A stretch of DNA of 64,000 nt. Origin: Nepenthes gracilis. Lineage: Eukaryota; Streptophyta; Magnoliopsida; Caryophyllales; Nepenthaceae. Position 1 is the first letter of the stretch. Each line of letters opens with the position of its first letter. Positions 26,137-38,149 of this stretch are shown here, piece after piece. The stretch covers positions 17,530,021-17,594,020 of the forward strand of contig BSYO01000014.1 in the NCBI GenBank assembly GCA_033239525.1, written 5' to 3'. The notes under the pieces were generated by a model. That model did no database searches and was not told where the DNA came from. It was given only the letters and a program-made list of their open reading frames with translations. The position numbers and the translations under genes were made by a program.

Positions 26137-28547
26137 ATCTCTCCATGCAGCAGAAGCTTTCTTACTGGAATTTTTGCTGTGCTGGGAATTCCTCTTCCTC
26201 TTGCTGCCTTGCCGCCACCACCACTGATTAGTATGCTCGTCTGTTCTGGTCTATAGTCATCAGCTATGCAAGAGGTGCGAGGGATACATGCACATTTAAC
26301 CGTACGTATGGCGGAAGTTTGAAATGTCTCCCTTTCCTATGTTCCATCTTCTGCCTCTATACCTTTTATCTCAATCTTGCAGGAAATTGTGGTATTTTAT
26401 CATTCAAAATTGTTAGGTTCCTTGTGGCCCTTTGTGAGTTCTATTTTGCTTTTGTTATTTTCCATTTACTACTATTGTATGTAACATGGTACAAGTTCGG
26501 TAGAACTTAAAGATAATGACTCCATGGAATTCTTCAGTGTTTATTTGAAATGCCATTCGAGTTAGGCCATAAACTTAGCTTCCTTATGGCAGCAATGGTA
26601 AATTGAGAATCCACTCAAGTGAGTTGCTGCGCACGTCTGCCCAGAACAAAGCATGGCATGTATTAAGTAGTGTACTAGAAATGTCAACAGTTCCTTCTGA
26701 TTGAGCCTGATTGTGGTTTTTGCTCCGACACCCAAGTCAAAAACAACTTACTAGATTCACTAGGTCTTGTAAGGCATAAATGATAGTACTAATTGTTACT
26801 CGGACTTTTCATATATCGAGAGTTTCATACAACGGCGTGTTATTTTTTTAAGGAGTCCCTTTGGAAGTTGTGATGACCTAGTAGATACTTGCCTGTCCTT
26901 GAAAGTCTTTGTGAATGTCTTGTCGGTATGCTGGTATGCGTATGTCTGAGTTCCTTGTCAAGGTTTATGTGACGCCGTGAACTTCTAAGCACCCATATTA
27001 TGACCGAACTAGCTCGGGCCATTAGTGCTGAGACATGGTGACCCATCGTGGTTATTTTATGATCTTATCAGCCTGTCTTGGTATCTGGGGTGAACTATTT
27101 CTCTGTCATTGATGATGCGGCATGATGATTAAACCATGTTTCCAATTTTTCCCCCATATTTCAATTGCTGCCGTAAGGGATAAGAATCTCTATTGAGGGA
27201 ATGGCTGGCCCTTTCTTCTGACCAACGCTGGTGTGAATTATTGGTGATTGGGGGTTATGTCAGGTTCATATCGAGCAAGTTTTGAACTAATTTTTATATA
27301 GTTTCACTGTGTTTTAGAGATTTTGCGTTTAAAATATGAAAGATTATGACATTTTAAACTTATTTTAGGCTTCATAAATTAAGGACTTTATATAACGCAA
27401 CCATTTGATATGATATATTAATGGCATAAGACGCTACTAAATAAGTACGTATTTAATCTTAATTTATTATTGAGATTTCTACAAGCTTTATAACTTTTAA
27501 TAATAACTTTTTGCCCTATGGTGATATAACCCCTTGATGTGATAATTTTCAGTACTGGTGGTGTTGTCAGTATATATAGCTAATTTAATAATTTTTTTAA
27601 AAAATATTTGTAATAAATAAAATATAAGAAAGAGTAGTGCCATGCGGATATTTTTAAGATATTTTTAAAATATTTTTAGTGATAAAATATTTTATTTATT
27701 TAAATATATTAATATATTTACACCAAAATAGATAGACAGAGAGTAATGTAACACTTTAGAGTGTTCCAAGATGCTGAAATGGTAATTTTAAAATATTATT
27801 TGTTGACATTTTTTTACTATGATTTTAAGAATTCAGATTCAACATAAATATATACCCTAAATATAAGAATTTAATATATATATATATATATATACAATTT
27901 ATAAATATTAATTTAAATTTGTTAAATTATATATATATATATGTATATTATTTTCGTAAAGTTGGATTGAATCCCAAGCAATCCAGCTGTTTTTTTGGGA
28001 ATAAGTCCAGCTGTTGTATATTGTCTTGACGTGTGAGCATTAGACTGCGCGATTCACGCTCTGAATGAGAAATAATTGTATTTGTCCAATGCAAATAATT
28101 CATACTTCCCATCACATACGATCATGTTCATTGCTCCATTTGATGCCCCCATTGAGTTTTTGTCCGCTTTGACGTTATTAACTGTGGCTTGAATTTATTT
28201 TATATGATTAATTTATTTAAAAATGTAATCCAAAAAGTTTATAATCTAATTTGTTTAAACTTTGAATAAAGGTTGGTGGCCATAACAGATATGCCTGGTC
28301 AAAGTTTGGAACTAGGGTTGATGGGAATTCGCAAGGATTTGTTATTTTTGAGATGCATACACTAATATTTTTTGTGATTAGAAAAACATAATTTATGACG
28401 GATTTTTTTATGGTGATAATTTTAAAGATAGTAAAATATCTCTCATTTGTTAGTAATTTTTTAAAGGTTTTTTCATATAAAGCTAGTATTTTATTATATG
28501 ATTATTTATAATGTCACCGTTGTTAATATTACGAATATCTAACAGAT
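26137..28547. other. RH3 3' untranslated region and AT-rich intergenic DNA
   Basis: The first few hundred bases should hold the RH3 3' UTR, but no clear AATAAA signal stands out. After about 27250 the sequence becomes very AT-rich, with a TA microsatellite at about 27873-27894. I saw no gene, RNA gene or bounded repeat. Open frames up to 68 codons have no protein-like character. Confidence 0.45.
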
Positions 28548-29291
28548 TGGATGCATATCAAGAATTCGAATTGATATACAAATTAGGGAGCCATTTAATC
28601 TTATTTGAACGTTTGAATAATAACGGATCCAATCTTTATAATTTCGAATCTAAATTTTACGCACCATAATAGAATAAATTAGATGTAAAAGGTATATGCA
28701 GCTCATTTTTTAGTATATCATCTGATAATCAAATTAGTGATCTTTCCATACGGATTGAAAAAATAACGAGAAAATAAATACTGAAATTTAAAGAGGATAG
28801 AGATGAGTGTGGGTTTGGAGGGCTGTGCTCCTTTTTGTGCACTTGAATGACTGAGTGTCTTCTTTTCTTTTCATTCATTCTTTCTTTTTGTTTGGGAGAA
28901 AATATATTTATAACATTGGGGTTTTGTTTGACTGGTTAGTACTTGAAATTTCTGCACGTGTCTAAAGTTATTTCTGGTTTATTACCAGGAGATGCTACTT
29001 TTGGCGTATAACGCCGTTCCTATTTAATGAGAAGGCTACTTGGCCAATAATGATGGGGCTGTTTCGGCCGTTTTTCGAATCGGGTCATTAACTAACTAAT
29101 TATTATCCTTCGATTTTTTTTTTTTACTTTTTAGTAATTGGCCAATTGGATTAAACCTTTTAGTTGATATCTCTATGAGTTTTGTTTGACAATTTGAATT
29201 TGGTTTTGCCAATTCTTCATCTGGGCCATTGGGATTCTTGGTCTTGATCCAAGCTTATGTTGGGTTAATCTATTTTGGGCCATACCAATTA
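28548..29291 (-). repeat. 3' LTR of the Tat element at 28548-36332
   Basis: Colinear with 35603-36332. Shared landmarks include GAATT(A/G)AYATAY near the left end, GAGGGCT(G/T)TGCTCC, and TGTTTGGGAGAA, next to which the minus strand has a TATAAAT-type promoter box. The LTR start on the minus strand is decayed from TGATAGG to TAATTGG. Confidence 0.82.
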
Positions 29292-29899
29292 CTAGCCCTC
29301 CATGTTAAGAGATTTGAATTCAAACTCCTAATATATTATTGATGGGATATTGGCTAGTGCTTTATCAATGCATATTTTTGCAGTAGATATTCTGAATATG
29401 AATGGTCTTGTTTAGCAAGATTTTACTCTTTGCCCTTAATGACGGTGATTCGATATCCTCTTCGAATTGATAACTAGCGGGACTTTCGTTTCGGTTATAA
29501 ATTAGAAAGTTTCTTTTAAGTTTGTATCATAGGGTATTCCTTCTCTTGCCCAATTGTACGACCATTCTAAGCCAACATGGTATTTCAGCTGTCACGAGTA
29601 ATCATTGTTGGAGTCGGTGGAAGTTCTCTTCTAGTTTTCAAAGCTAAGGTTTGAGGAAATACTTGAAAATTATTTTAGTTACCTTCTTTTATAGAAAAAA
29701 TTATTTTAGTTTTTCTCTTTTATATCTATCTCAAAGCTAGACCTTTTCGATGTGACAAGGCCCCCAGGTTTTATATTCCCTCTTGAGGTGATCCAAGTGG
29801 GTGTTGTAGGCATGAGCCGGCAATTTTTGTTCTTTTTCTTCCTCCATGGTGCCTTTAAAGTTCCCCAAGAGAGGTTATCTTAGGTCGTCTCACATCTTT

Positions 29900-30600
29900 C
29901 TCTATTTCACTAAAGTTCCCCAAGTGCCAAAACCTATAGGGTTAGCACCTGAAGGATGCCTGATCGGCGCACAAACACTCGTTGGTAAAATATTTACATT
30001 TGATGTACGCTTAAAGGATGCTTGAGTGGTCATTGGTAGTAGCTACACATTTGAGGCACCCCTGAGCAGTACTCAAGCGCTGAGTTCAGTAGCCTTGGCA
30101 CTTGGTGCGTGTCTGAGTGGCACTTGAGTAACACACAATATATAGGTGACCTTCAGCTCAGTTTTCTATTTTTTTTAGAGAAATTTGAGAGAAGAGAAGG
30201 TAGACGAGGAGAAGAGAGAGGAGGCCAAAGAACTCAAAAATTAGTCGATCTGAACTAATTTTTTATAATAATTAAATAAAGGCAAGTACACTCTAAACTT
30301 TTTCTTCTATTGTTACTAATCTTTTCTAATTCACTGAGCATTTATTTGTTTAAATGCTTATGCATGACATAAATTTGAAATATAATATTTATGTTTGGCA
30401 TGCATGTTAAAGTTTTATCATTTCATTGCAAAATTTTATAAGAACTCGTACCTAAGTTTGCATATAATGTATTTATGTTTTGAATTCTTCATTTTAGCTT
30501 CGTACACAACCTGAAATTCTGGTTTATGGCTGCTGCATATTTAATTTCATGGACAAGCTTCTTGCATGTTTAGAAAACGCCAAGTATATATTATATATGT
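29900..30600 (+). repeat. Fragment resembling a Tekay-type LTR
   Basis: The order of features matches the plus-strand image of the LTR at 9158-11579 read in reverse: short degenerate repeats with ACTTGAG and GAGGCACC, then a purine-rich leader (GACGAGGAGAAGAGAGAG), then GTACACTCTAAACTTTTTCTTC and an AT-rich tail. No TG/CA ends or target duplication could be placed. It abuts the truncated integrase of the host element, so it may have arrived with the deletion there. Confidence 0.5.
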
Positions 30601-30609
30601 TCTGAAAAT

Positions 30610-33554
30610 TTATGTAAATTCTAATAAACTGGGTTCCGTCATCGATTAGTATTACCCCGACTATCCCAAATCTATAGAAAATATTCTACCAAACAAATTT
30701 GATTGCATTTTGCTTGATGATTTTTTCTAGTGAGGAAGCCTTTACCTATTTCGTGAAGTAGTCTATTGCGATTTTGATAAATTTTTTTTGCCTTATGGCA
30801 ATGGGAAATAGACCTAATATATTGAACCTCTACTGTGCAAATGGCTAAGGCGACTGTAAGGTTCGAAGCTTAGTTTGAGGATGATGAAAGACGTTACCAG
30901 GGGATCTAATAATTCGATATCTATTGATTAATTCCATGGCATTTTTTTTCATCGTGGGCCAGTAGTATCCTTACCGCATGACCTTGAACGTTAGGTTTTT
31001 GTCTCCTATATGCGATCCATAGATACCGAAGTGTATTTTGATCAGCACATAGTTGGTTTTGGCTGGTGTTAAGCACCGCATTAGGGGATTGAATACCCTC
31101 TTTGGTATAATTTCCCGTCCAATAGGGTGTTTTATTCCGCCGTCCTCTTTATGCGTTTGACTTCTTTCAAGTTTTTTGGTAGAAGTCCCCCTTCAAGATA
31201 CCTTCGGTAAGGAGTCATTCAAGTGTTATCATCTAAAATCTGTAGTATTTCTTCTGGGACTTCAATGCTTGAGGTCACAAGGACTTTCCTCATCTTCCTC
31301 GCGTATTGCTCAGGATTTCCTAGTGTAGCTATTTTTGCTAATTGATATGTTTTCTAGTTATCTTTCTTTAGGATGTGATGAACTATCACACTATCGAATG
31401 ATTCGAATAGGCTCTTTACTTTGGCCAAGTGCTTTGCAAGGCATGGACTGGTTGCCTCAAAATTCCCAATCACTTAGTTAACGACAAGTTCTGAATCGCC
31501 GTGGGCAATCTAGCCTTTGATTGCGCATTCCTTTGCTAGTTTGAGTCCAGCCAATAGGGTTTCATATTTTGCTATGTTATTAGTGGCCGAAAACCTGAGG
31601 GTAATCAAGTACTTTATTTTTGATCATTTTGGGGTTATCCAGATCACGCCAGCCCCACTTCCTATATGAGAGGATGATCCATCCACGTGCAAGATTCATG
31701 TTGGGGTCTCCTTATGTTGAAGTTCACCTTCATTCTTCTTGAAGTCACCTAGAATCAGGGTTGTTATTTTGCCTACAAAGTCCACGAGGTCTTGACATTT
31801 TATAGACGATTGTGGTCGAAACTCTAGATCAAACTTACCTAATTCCATAGTCCATTTTATCAAATGCATGGACACTTTGTATTTCTATAGGATTCCTTTC
31901 AGTAGTTGGTTGATTAGGACAATAATCTTATATATTTGAAAGTATGGTCAGAGTTTCCTCACAAAGTGGATTAATGCCAGAGTGATCCTCTTAGCATGAG
32001 AATGCCGAGTCTCCATATCTATCGAGGTTTTGCTGATATAATAGATCGGTCACTAAATTTCAGATTTTTGTCTAAATATGACCAAAGTTAATGCCGTGTC
32101 GGATATAGCCAAATATAGTTATAATTCTTTGGCTTCTTTTTAAAATGATAGGAGTGGGGGATTGACAAGATATTTCATAGTTCTTGGAAGGCCAACTGAC
32201 ACTCTTTTATCCAACAAAAACCCTTCAATTTGATTCCTTTTAAAGCCTTAAAGAAGGGAAGATACTTCTCTATGGATTTTGCAAAAAATCAAAAGCGTGT
32301 ATTGCAAAAAAGCCTTAAAGAAGCCTTTTAAAGCCTTGATTCCTTTGTCTGAATCTCTCGGTTAATCTTTAGACTTTTTTTATAGTTCGAGGAGGATTCA
32401 TATCCACAATGGCTTTTATTTAATTTGGGTTCGCCTCAATTTCTCACGAGGATACTATAAACCCATGGAACGTTTTGGTGGTTACTCTGAACATGTATTT
32501 CATTGATTCAACTTCATCTGGTGAGTTCGAAGTACTCTAAATACCGCATTTAGGTCCTAAATCTGGTCGTCGGATAGTCTACTTTTGATGAGCATGTTGT
32601 CCACGTATACCTCCATAATCCTTCTAATTTGAGCCTCAAATATCTTATCCACCAACAATTGGTATGTGACCTTATAGCAGTATTCAGACCGAAAGATATG
32701 ACATTATAGCAGTCTGTTCATTGATCGATCATAAACGAGGTTGGTTCCTCGTCTTTCGGGTACATTCGGATATGGTTGTATCTTGAGTAAGTATCTATGA
32801 AACTTAGTAATTCATGCTTAGACGTTGAGTTTATCAACAAATCAATTCTTGGCAACGAAAATCTATCTTTTAGATATACCTTATTCATGTTGGTAAAGTT
32901 GACACACATCCACCATTTTTCATTGCTTTTATTGATGAGTACGATATTGAACAGCCAATCTGTATATTAGACTTCCCTTATAAAGCCGACATTAAGTACT
33001 TTTTTAACTTCATCTCTCATAGAAATGAGTTTCTCTATGGAGTGATTCTTCTATTTTTGTCGAACTAGTTTGTGTTTTGGAATTAGGCCAAACTTGTGGA
33101 TCATCACACCAGCCGATATTTCGAGCATGTCTACTAACGTCCATGCAAACATGTCTGAGTTTTGTCGAAGGAACGTCACTAGTTGCTCTCGCTATTAAGC
33201 AGGAAATGCACTTGTAACTTGCATGTACCTCTTGAGGTAGGAATTTGTAGACTTGATTCACCAGATAGGCCTTATTATAGGGTTGCTTCGTCTCGAAAGT
33301 CAAAATTCTCAATCGGTTGATTTGCGACCGACTGGCCTATCTTTGCTACGTAGCAGGTTTAGACTATGACTTCGGTCGCGCAACACTTCCCCTACCCTGC
33401 AAGGGATCATGAGCTTCATTTTTAAGTGTGGTATTGATGTTACCGTCCCAAAAGCCACTAGGTATGGTCGACCCAATATTGTATTGTAAACTAAGGGTAT
33501 GTCCACCACTAAAAATGTCAGTATTTGAGAAGCTATTTTTGAGTATGTTTCCAA
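30610..33554 (-). pseudogene. Degenerate Tat-lineage pol (protease to integrase)
   Basis: On the minus strand, 33554-33309 carries the protease tail with YNTILGRPYL. 32909-32718 carries the RT start, with VNFTNMNKVYLKD and a Y-S-R-Y-N core. About 31710-31450 has an RNase H with GSGAGV and TNNIAKYETLLAGLKLAKE. About 30830-30640 has the integrase core with AIDYFTK and an aspartate-glycine-threonine-glutamine box. The YVDD region of RT is badly decayed. Integrase stops short at about 30610, so its C-terminal half is absent. Many stops mean that no functional polyprotein can be made. Confidence 0.8.
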
Positions 33555-33844
33555 TATAACTTATAACTGGATGGTTTCTTGGATTGGGACAGGTTCATTG
33601 TCTAGCCCAGATAGAGGACCCTTAGCCGGTTTCGTCTAGCTTATTTTAAATTTGAGTTTAAAGAAAGTACCAATATAAAAAAAATTTAAAAACTTTTATT
33701 ATTAACAAATATTCATTTCAACTGGTAAACAATAATATCATTTAAAATGAGTGTGGATAGAACAAGAGAATTGTAATAGGGAGTCATTACATGAGTCATA
33801 TCATTATCGCTAAAACTAATAATATCATTCCCTACTCTGAGTTT

Positions 33845-35523
33845 TTATCTCTTGCTATTAGAAGCCCTTTTAGGATGGCTTGGAATTTTAGATCTAAGTA
33901 GCTTAACCAATATCATACTTACTATCCCCACTGCCACCCGGTTACAAGGTTGCTCGTGTTGTTTCGTCCCATCATTGCTGGTGTTGTTGGGAGTATGTTT
34001 CGAGTCTTTTAAGTACTTGTTGAGGAATCCTCTTTGAATGAGGGCCTTAATTTTCATCTGCAGAGTACAGTAGTTCTCGGTACTATGACCCAAAGACCGA
34101 TAGTAGAAGTGTATTTCAACCGATCTCATTTCGGGTTCTTCATCGACTTTGGCCACTTTAGAAATTTCTCATTTCGGATTTGCATTGACACATTTGTCCC
34201 TATGTCATTCAAGGGGTGAGGTTTAATGGCTTATACTCCCTTCCAACGCTCAGGTCTATCACTAGATGCTTCTTGGGATCTCTAATGGAGGAACCTTTGC
34301 TACTTCTCTTCTTTATACCTGTGGGTCCTAGGTGGTGGTTGACATCCTCTGGTCTTTTCACCTTGTTGGCCTTATCTTCAGTAATGTACGTTCGAGTGAT
34401 GGTCTCTACCTTAAAGAAGGTTTTGAGTTCTTATTAAACTAAATATTTAAAAATCTTGCATGACTGTACAATTGCCATGAAAGAGTTCACCTTCACCTTA
34501 TTGGTGAGTTTCGATATTTCTCAAGCTTTTGTGTTAAATCGTGCCAAGAAGTGCTTCAAACTTTTGTTTGGACTTTGCTGAATGCAGACAGGTGTCATGA
34601 CTGTTTTTCCTTCCTTCTATTGGGTGCAAACTGTGATAGGAATCTATTAGTCAACTCCTGGAAAGATTTGATTGAATTTGGTGCTAGACGGTAAACCAAA
34701 TTCGAGCATCCCCTTTTAGTGTTACTGGAAAGTAGAGACATAAGGCGTGGTAATCTAAGCACAAGAATCCAAGAAGGGTGCGAAAATGATCTAAATGGTC
34801 CATTAGATTAGAATTTTCTTCATAAGGTTCCAAAGTCGGTATTCTAAACATAGAAGGGAGGCGATGCATCTTGATTTTCCTTGTAAAAGGGAACTTGCTT
34901 AAGTTGGCTGAATGTCCAACCATGCTTCCTTGGAACATTTATTATTCAATCTTCTTGATCCTTTCTTCCACCTGAGAGGCAGATGTAATCATCTTTAAAT
35001 TAAGAAATGTCATCAACTCTGAATGATTAGTAGGTATATTGGGACCCTGTCGGCTCGAAGTATTCTTTGGCAAGCTACTGCATGAAGCCTCATCCCGAGC
35101 CGAAGGTCTTACCACATCTCGGGAGTAGGGTGGATTTCGCCGCATAGGGCTTTCCTCCTAAGCTTCAAAATTAAGTTGACCCCCGAGCCGAGTCGAGATC
35201 CTTTTGATTGAGGCTACTTGAGCTTCTGAATCTCTAGGTAGTCGAGTCATCCCCTTAGAAGGATTTCTTTTTCTTTAGTTCCTCCTTCTAGAAGTGGAGG
35301 CTTGTGAATTGGAGGTTGGAGCCTTCAGTGGGTGTTCCACTAACCTACTCCAAAGAGATTTGAGTATTTTAGACATGGAGTCGACTTGGGTTACCAGTGC
35401 CTCAACATCTAGATTTGTGGATGGATGGACATCCCCATGACTATCCATTGTCAAGTCGTCATCACGAGAGATGATGTCCTTGGGTGGTAAACTCGATTGG
35501 ACCCTGGTATTGACAATACTCAC
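33845..35523 (-). pseudogene. Degenerate Tat-lineage gag
   Basis: The minus-strand frame from 35523 starts with an acidic N-terminus and a motif, DVEALVTQVDSMSKILKSLW, that recurs in the plus-strand element at 37288-47593 (about 38240-38300). The gag core at 34938-34684 has LPSMFRIPTLEPYE and YFPVTLKGDARIWF, typical of plant gypsy capsids. A cysteine/histidine-poor zinc-like region follows at 34156-33845. Stops break it into three pieces. Confidence 0.75.
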
Positions 35524-35602
35524 TTTGTTGTAATTGGTGAGATTAGGTTTTTAGTAGTGATGAAAACGGATAGTTTTACTATGTTTCCATGGATGGCTCC
35601 GA

Positions 35603-36332
35603 TGATACATTCCAATAATCCGAATTAACATATGAATTAGAGAATTGTGTAGTTAGATTTGGATATTTAAACTATAATGGGTTTGATTTTTGTAACTCTA
35701 AATCCGAATTTTGCATGTCACAAAAGAATAAACCAAATGTAAGAGGTATACGAAACTTGCTTTTCAGTATATCCTCCAACGATCAAACTAGTAATCTTTC
35801 TGAATAGATGGATGGAAAGATAACGAAGAAATATATGCAAGAATTGAAAGATGGCAGAGATGAACATAAATTTAGAGGGCTTTGCTCCGCTCTGTGCACT
35901 CGAATATTGAGTGTCTTTTCTTCTCCTTTTCCCCCTCTATTTTGTTTGGGAGAAGATGCATTTATAGACCGAGGTCCTATTTGACTATCAACATTTGAAA
36001 TCGCTGTACGTGTCCAAAGCCATTTCGAAACAGTTATGGGGAGGTGTTATTTTTAGTGTATAACTGTCATCCGAATTTAATAAGATAACTACTTGGCCAT
36101 TGACGATAGTACTGTTTTAACCATTTTCTAGATCAGGTCATTAATTGGCTTATAATGTACTTTGATTTTTTTTGGTAACTGGCCGTTCAAATTAAGCCAC
36201 TCAATTAATGCCCATAGGAATTATTATTCAACCGTTTGGATTAGCTTTGTTGCTTCATCGTCCGAGTTATTGAAATTTTGGGCCTTGATCTAAATTTACG
36301 TTGGGTTGATCCACCTTGTGCCATACCTATCA
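35603..36332 (-). repeat. 5' LTR of the Tat element at 28548-36332
   Basis: Direct repeat of 28548-29291. On the minus strand it starts TGATAGGTATGG and ends GGAATGTATCA, directly followed by the decayed primer site. A TATAAAT-type box lies on the minus strand near 35960. Confidence 0.82.
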
Positions 36333-37282
36333 TGATCAAAATTAGATTCGCATCGGATATAGACTATTTTGATGGTCGAGGCTAAAATTATAATCGGCCC
36401 ATTTATAATTTAAATTGGGGCTTATTTGGGTTAGGAATAAATATTTTTCTATTTTAAGTATCTTTGATTGAAAATTTATAATTACATAAAAATATCTAAA
36501 AATATAAAGTATTTTAAAAATTATGAAGTATACATTAAAATTTTATATAAGTATATATTTAAATAAAAATTATTAATTATACAAAAATATATTTAAAATA
36601 AATTTTCAAATTTAATATTTATTTAAAATAAAAAAATATATTTTTATAGAAAATTTATAATCTGGACCAGATAGGTTCGAATTGATTCACTTATGATTGT
36701 GACAAATTTTAAAAATTTATTAGGTCATCATTTTTGTCTGCTTCTATTTGTAATACATATATATTTTGAATAAATTTTATAAAATTTTAGATTGATAGAG
36801 CCAAGCTGATCGGCCCATCCAATTTTAATCAGGTTTAGTCCAAACATTCTAGCATATATTATATTGTTGGTTGTTTAACTAAGGATAAAAAGAATATTTT
36901 ATATAATTTTTTAATTATTTTTTCTATTACTACATATCGAATATTAAAAAATTAAATCATAATTCAACTTCATATATTTTAAGTGTCTAATTACATAAAA
37001 CATTTTGATTCTTAACTCTATTATTTTCTTATTATATTTTTTTAAAATAATTATTTTATCATTATCTTATTTCATTCTAAAAAATAAGCATAATGAAAGT
37101 ATTTATTTTATTCTTTGTATTAAATAAAGTAATTTTTAACTTATTATGTGCTGTCATTTTAAAACATTTTAAGGAAAAAGGTTGATTCTCACTAGAAAAG
37201 TTTTATAAAGTAATATCTTAAAAATATAATTTTAGAGAAAGTTTTAAAAGATATAGTTTATTCATAATTAAGATACACAAAT
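36333..37282. other. AT-rich DNA between two retrotransposons
   Basis: Very AT-rich, with runs such as AAAATATATTTTTATAG. No coding frame, RNA gene or bounded repeat seen. Confidence 0.5.
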
Positions 37283-37287
37283 AAAGT

Positions 37288-38096
37288 TGATGGGTACGGC
37301 CAAAATAGCCCAACCTGATACATAGGTGGATAAGTGGCCTGAATACTGATGGTCCAATAGAAAATGCCCTAGAGCCCATTAGGTGCCAAAACATATAAAT
37401 CAATAGATATGACCTGAACAGTTATATATTAAAAGATTATAATAAACTACTTAATGACCGGTTATATGTGTTGACTGAGTCGATCTAATAGATGGTAACT
37501 AGGTTGATCTTGCCATTGAATTGATGCGGTCGTTACATACACAATTAATACCCCTCACCACTGAATCGAAGTGGTATCAAACTCGGGCATTGATTTCAGG
37601 CACCTACCAACCAAATGACACCTCTCACTATAAATAAAGTCTCTTTCCCAAAGAAAAGGAAGAACAATAACGAAATTACAAGAGAAAAAGACACTCCACT
37701 AGAAGAGTACAAAAACACAATTGATACTCCACCATACGCATGCAAAAACAACAAAGTCACTCAACTAGACAAGTGCACATAACAAAAGCCACTTGGCCAA
37801 ACGAGTACACAAAAAGGAGTATTGTCCTTCATATCTATACTCATTGCCCTCCTTTTTAAATTCTCACATCCATTTCCTTGCGTTTTTTCTCATCCAAATA
37901 GAAAGATTACTAATTTCAACGTCGGATGATATATTGAGAGTGAGTCTCGCATATCTTTTACCTCTTATTTGTTTAGCTGTGGTGTATAGGGTTTAGATTT
38001 GGAGTAACGAAGATCGAACCATTTTTGTTCAAACGTTCACCTATGATAAGACGGCTCCCTGAATCATACATTAATTTAGATCCTTAAGATATATTA
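37288..38096 (+). repeat. 5' LTR of the Tat element at 37288-47593
   Basis: An 809-base repeat with a TATA box, CTATAAATA, at about 37628-37636. It shares with the 3' LTR the landmarks AGCCCATTAGGTGCCAAAA, CCCCTCACCACTGAAT and ACCAT(A/G)-rich LTR ends. The final CA is decayed to TA. Confidence 0.85.
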
Positions 38097-38149
38097 CTGG
38101 TGCCATCCGTGGGAAAGACAATAATCAATCCACTTAGAGAAGACAAGCG

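Larger units (their letters stand above)
28548..36332 (-). mobile_element. Ty3/gypsy LTR retrotransposon, Tat lineage, degenerate
   Basis: Direct LTRs are at 28548-29291 and 35603-36332. The minus strand shows gag, protease, RT, an archaeal-type RNase H and part of integrase in order between 35523 and 30610. Inside the right LTR the minus strand reads GGAGCCATCCATGGAAAC, a decayed primer site of the TGGTGCCATCC kind. Next to the left LTR is a purine tract, CATGGAGGGCTAG. The type of RNase H, resembling that of the element at 49906-60502, places it in the Tat lineage. The distal integrase and 3' region are missing and an unrelated LTR-like piece (about 29900-30600) lies there. The flanks CAGAT and TGATC do not form a clear target duplication. 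Stops are scattered throughout. Confidence 0.85.

Noticed and set aside
28543..36337. A target-site duplication for the Tat element at 28548-36332
   Set aside because: The five bases outside the ends are CAGAT and TGATC. Only the shared GAT agrees, and only after shifting, so I do not claim a duplication.
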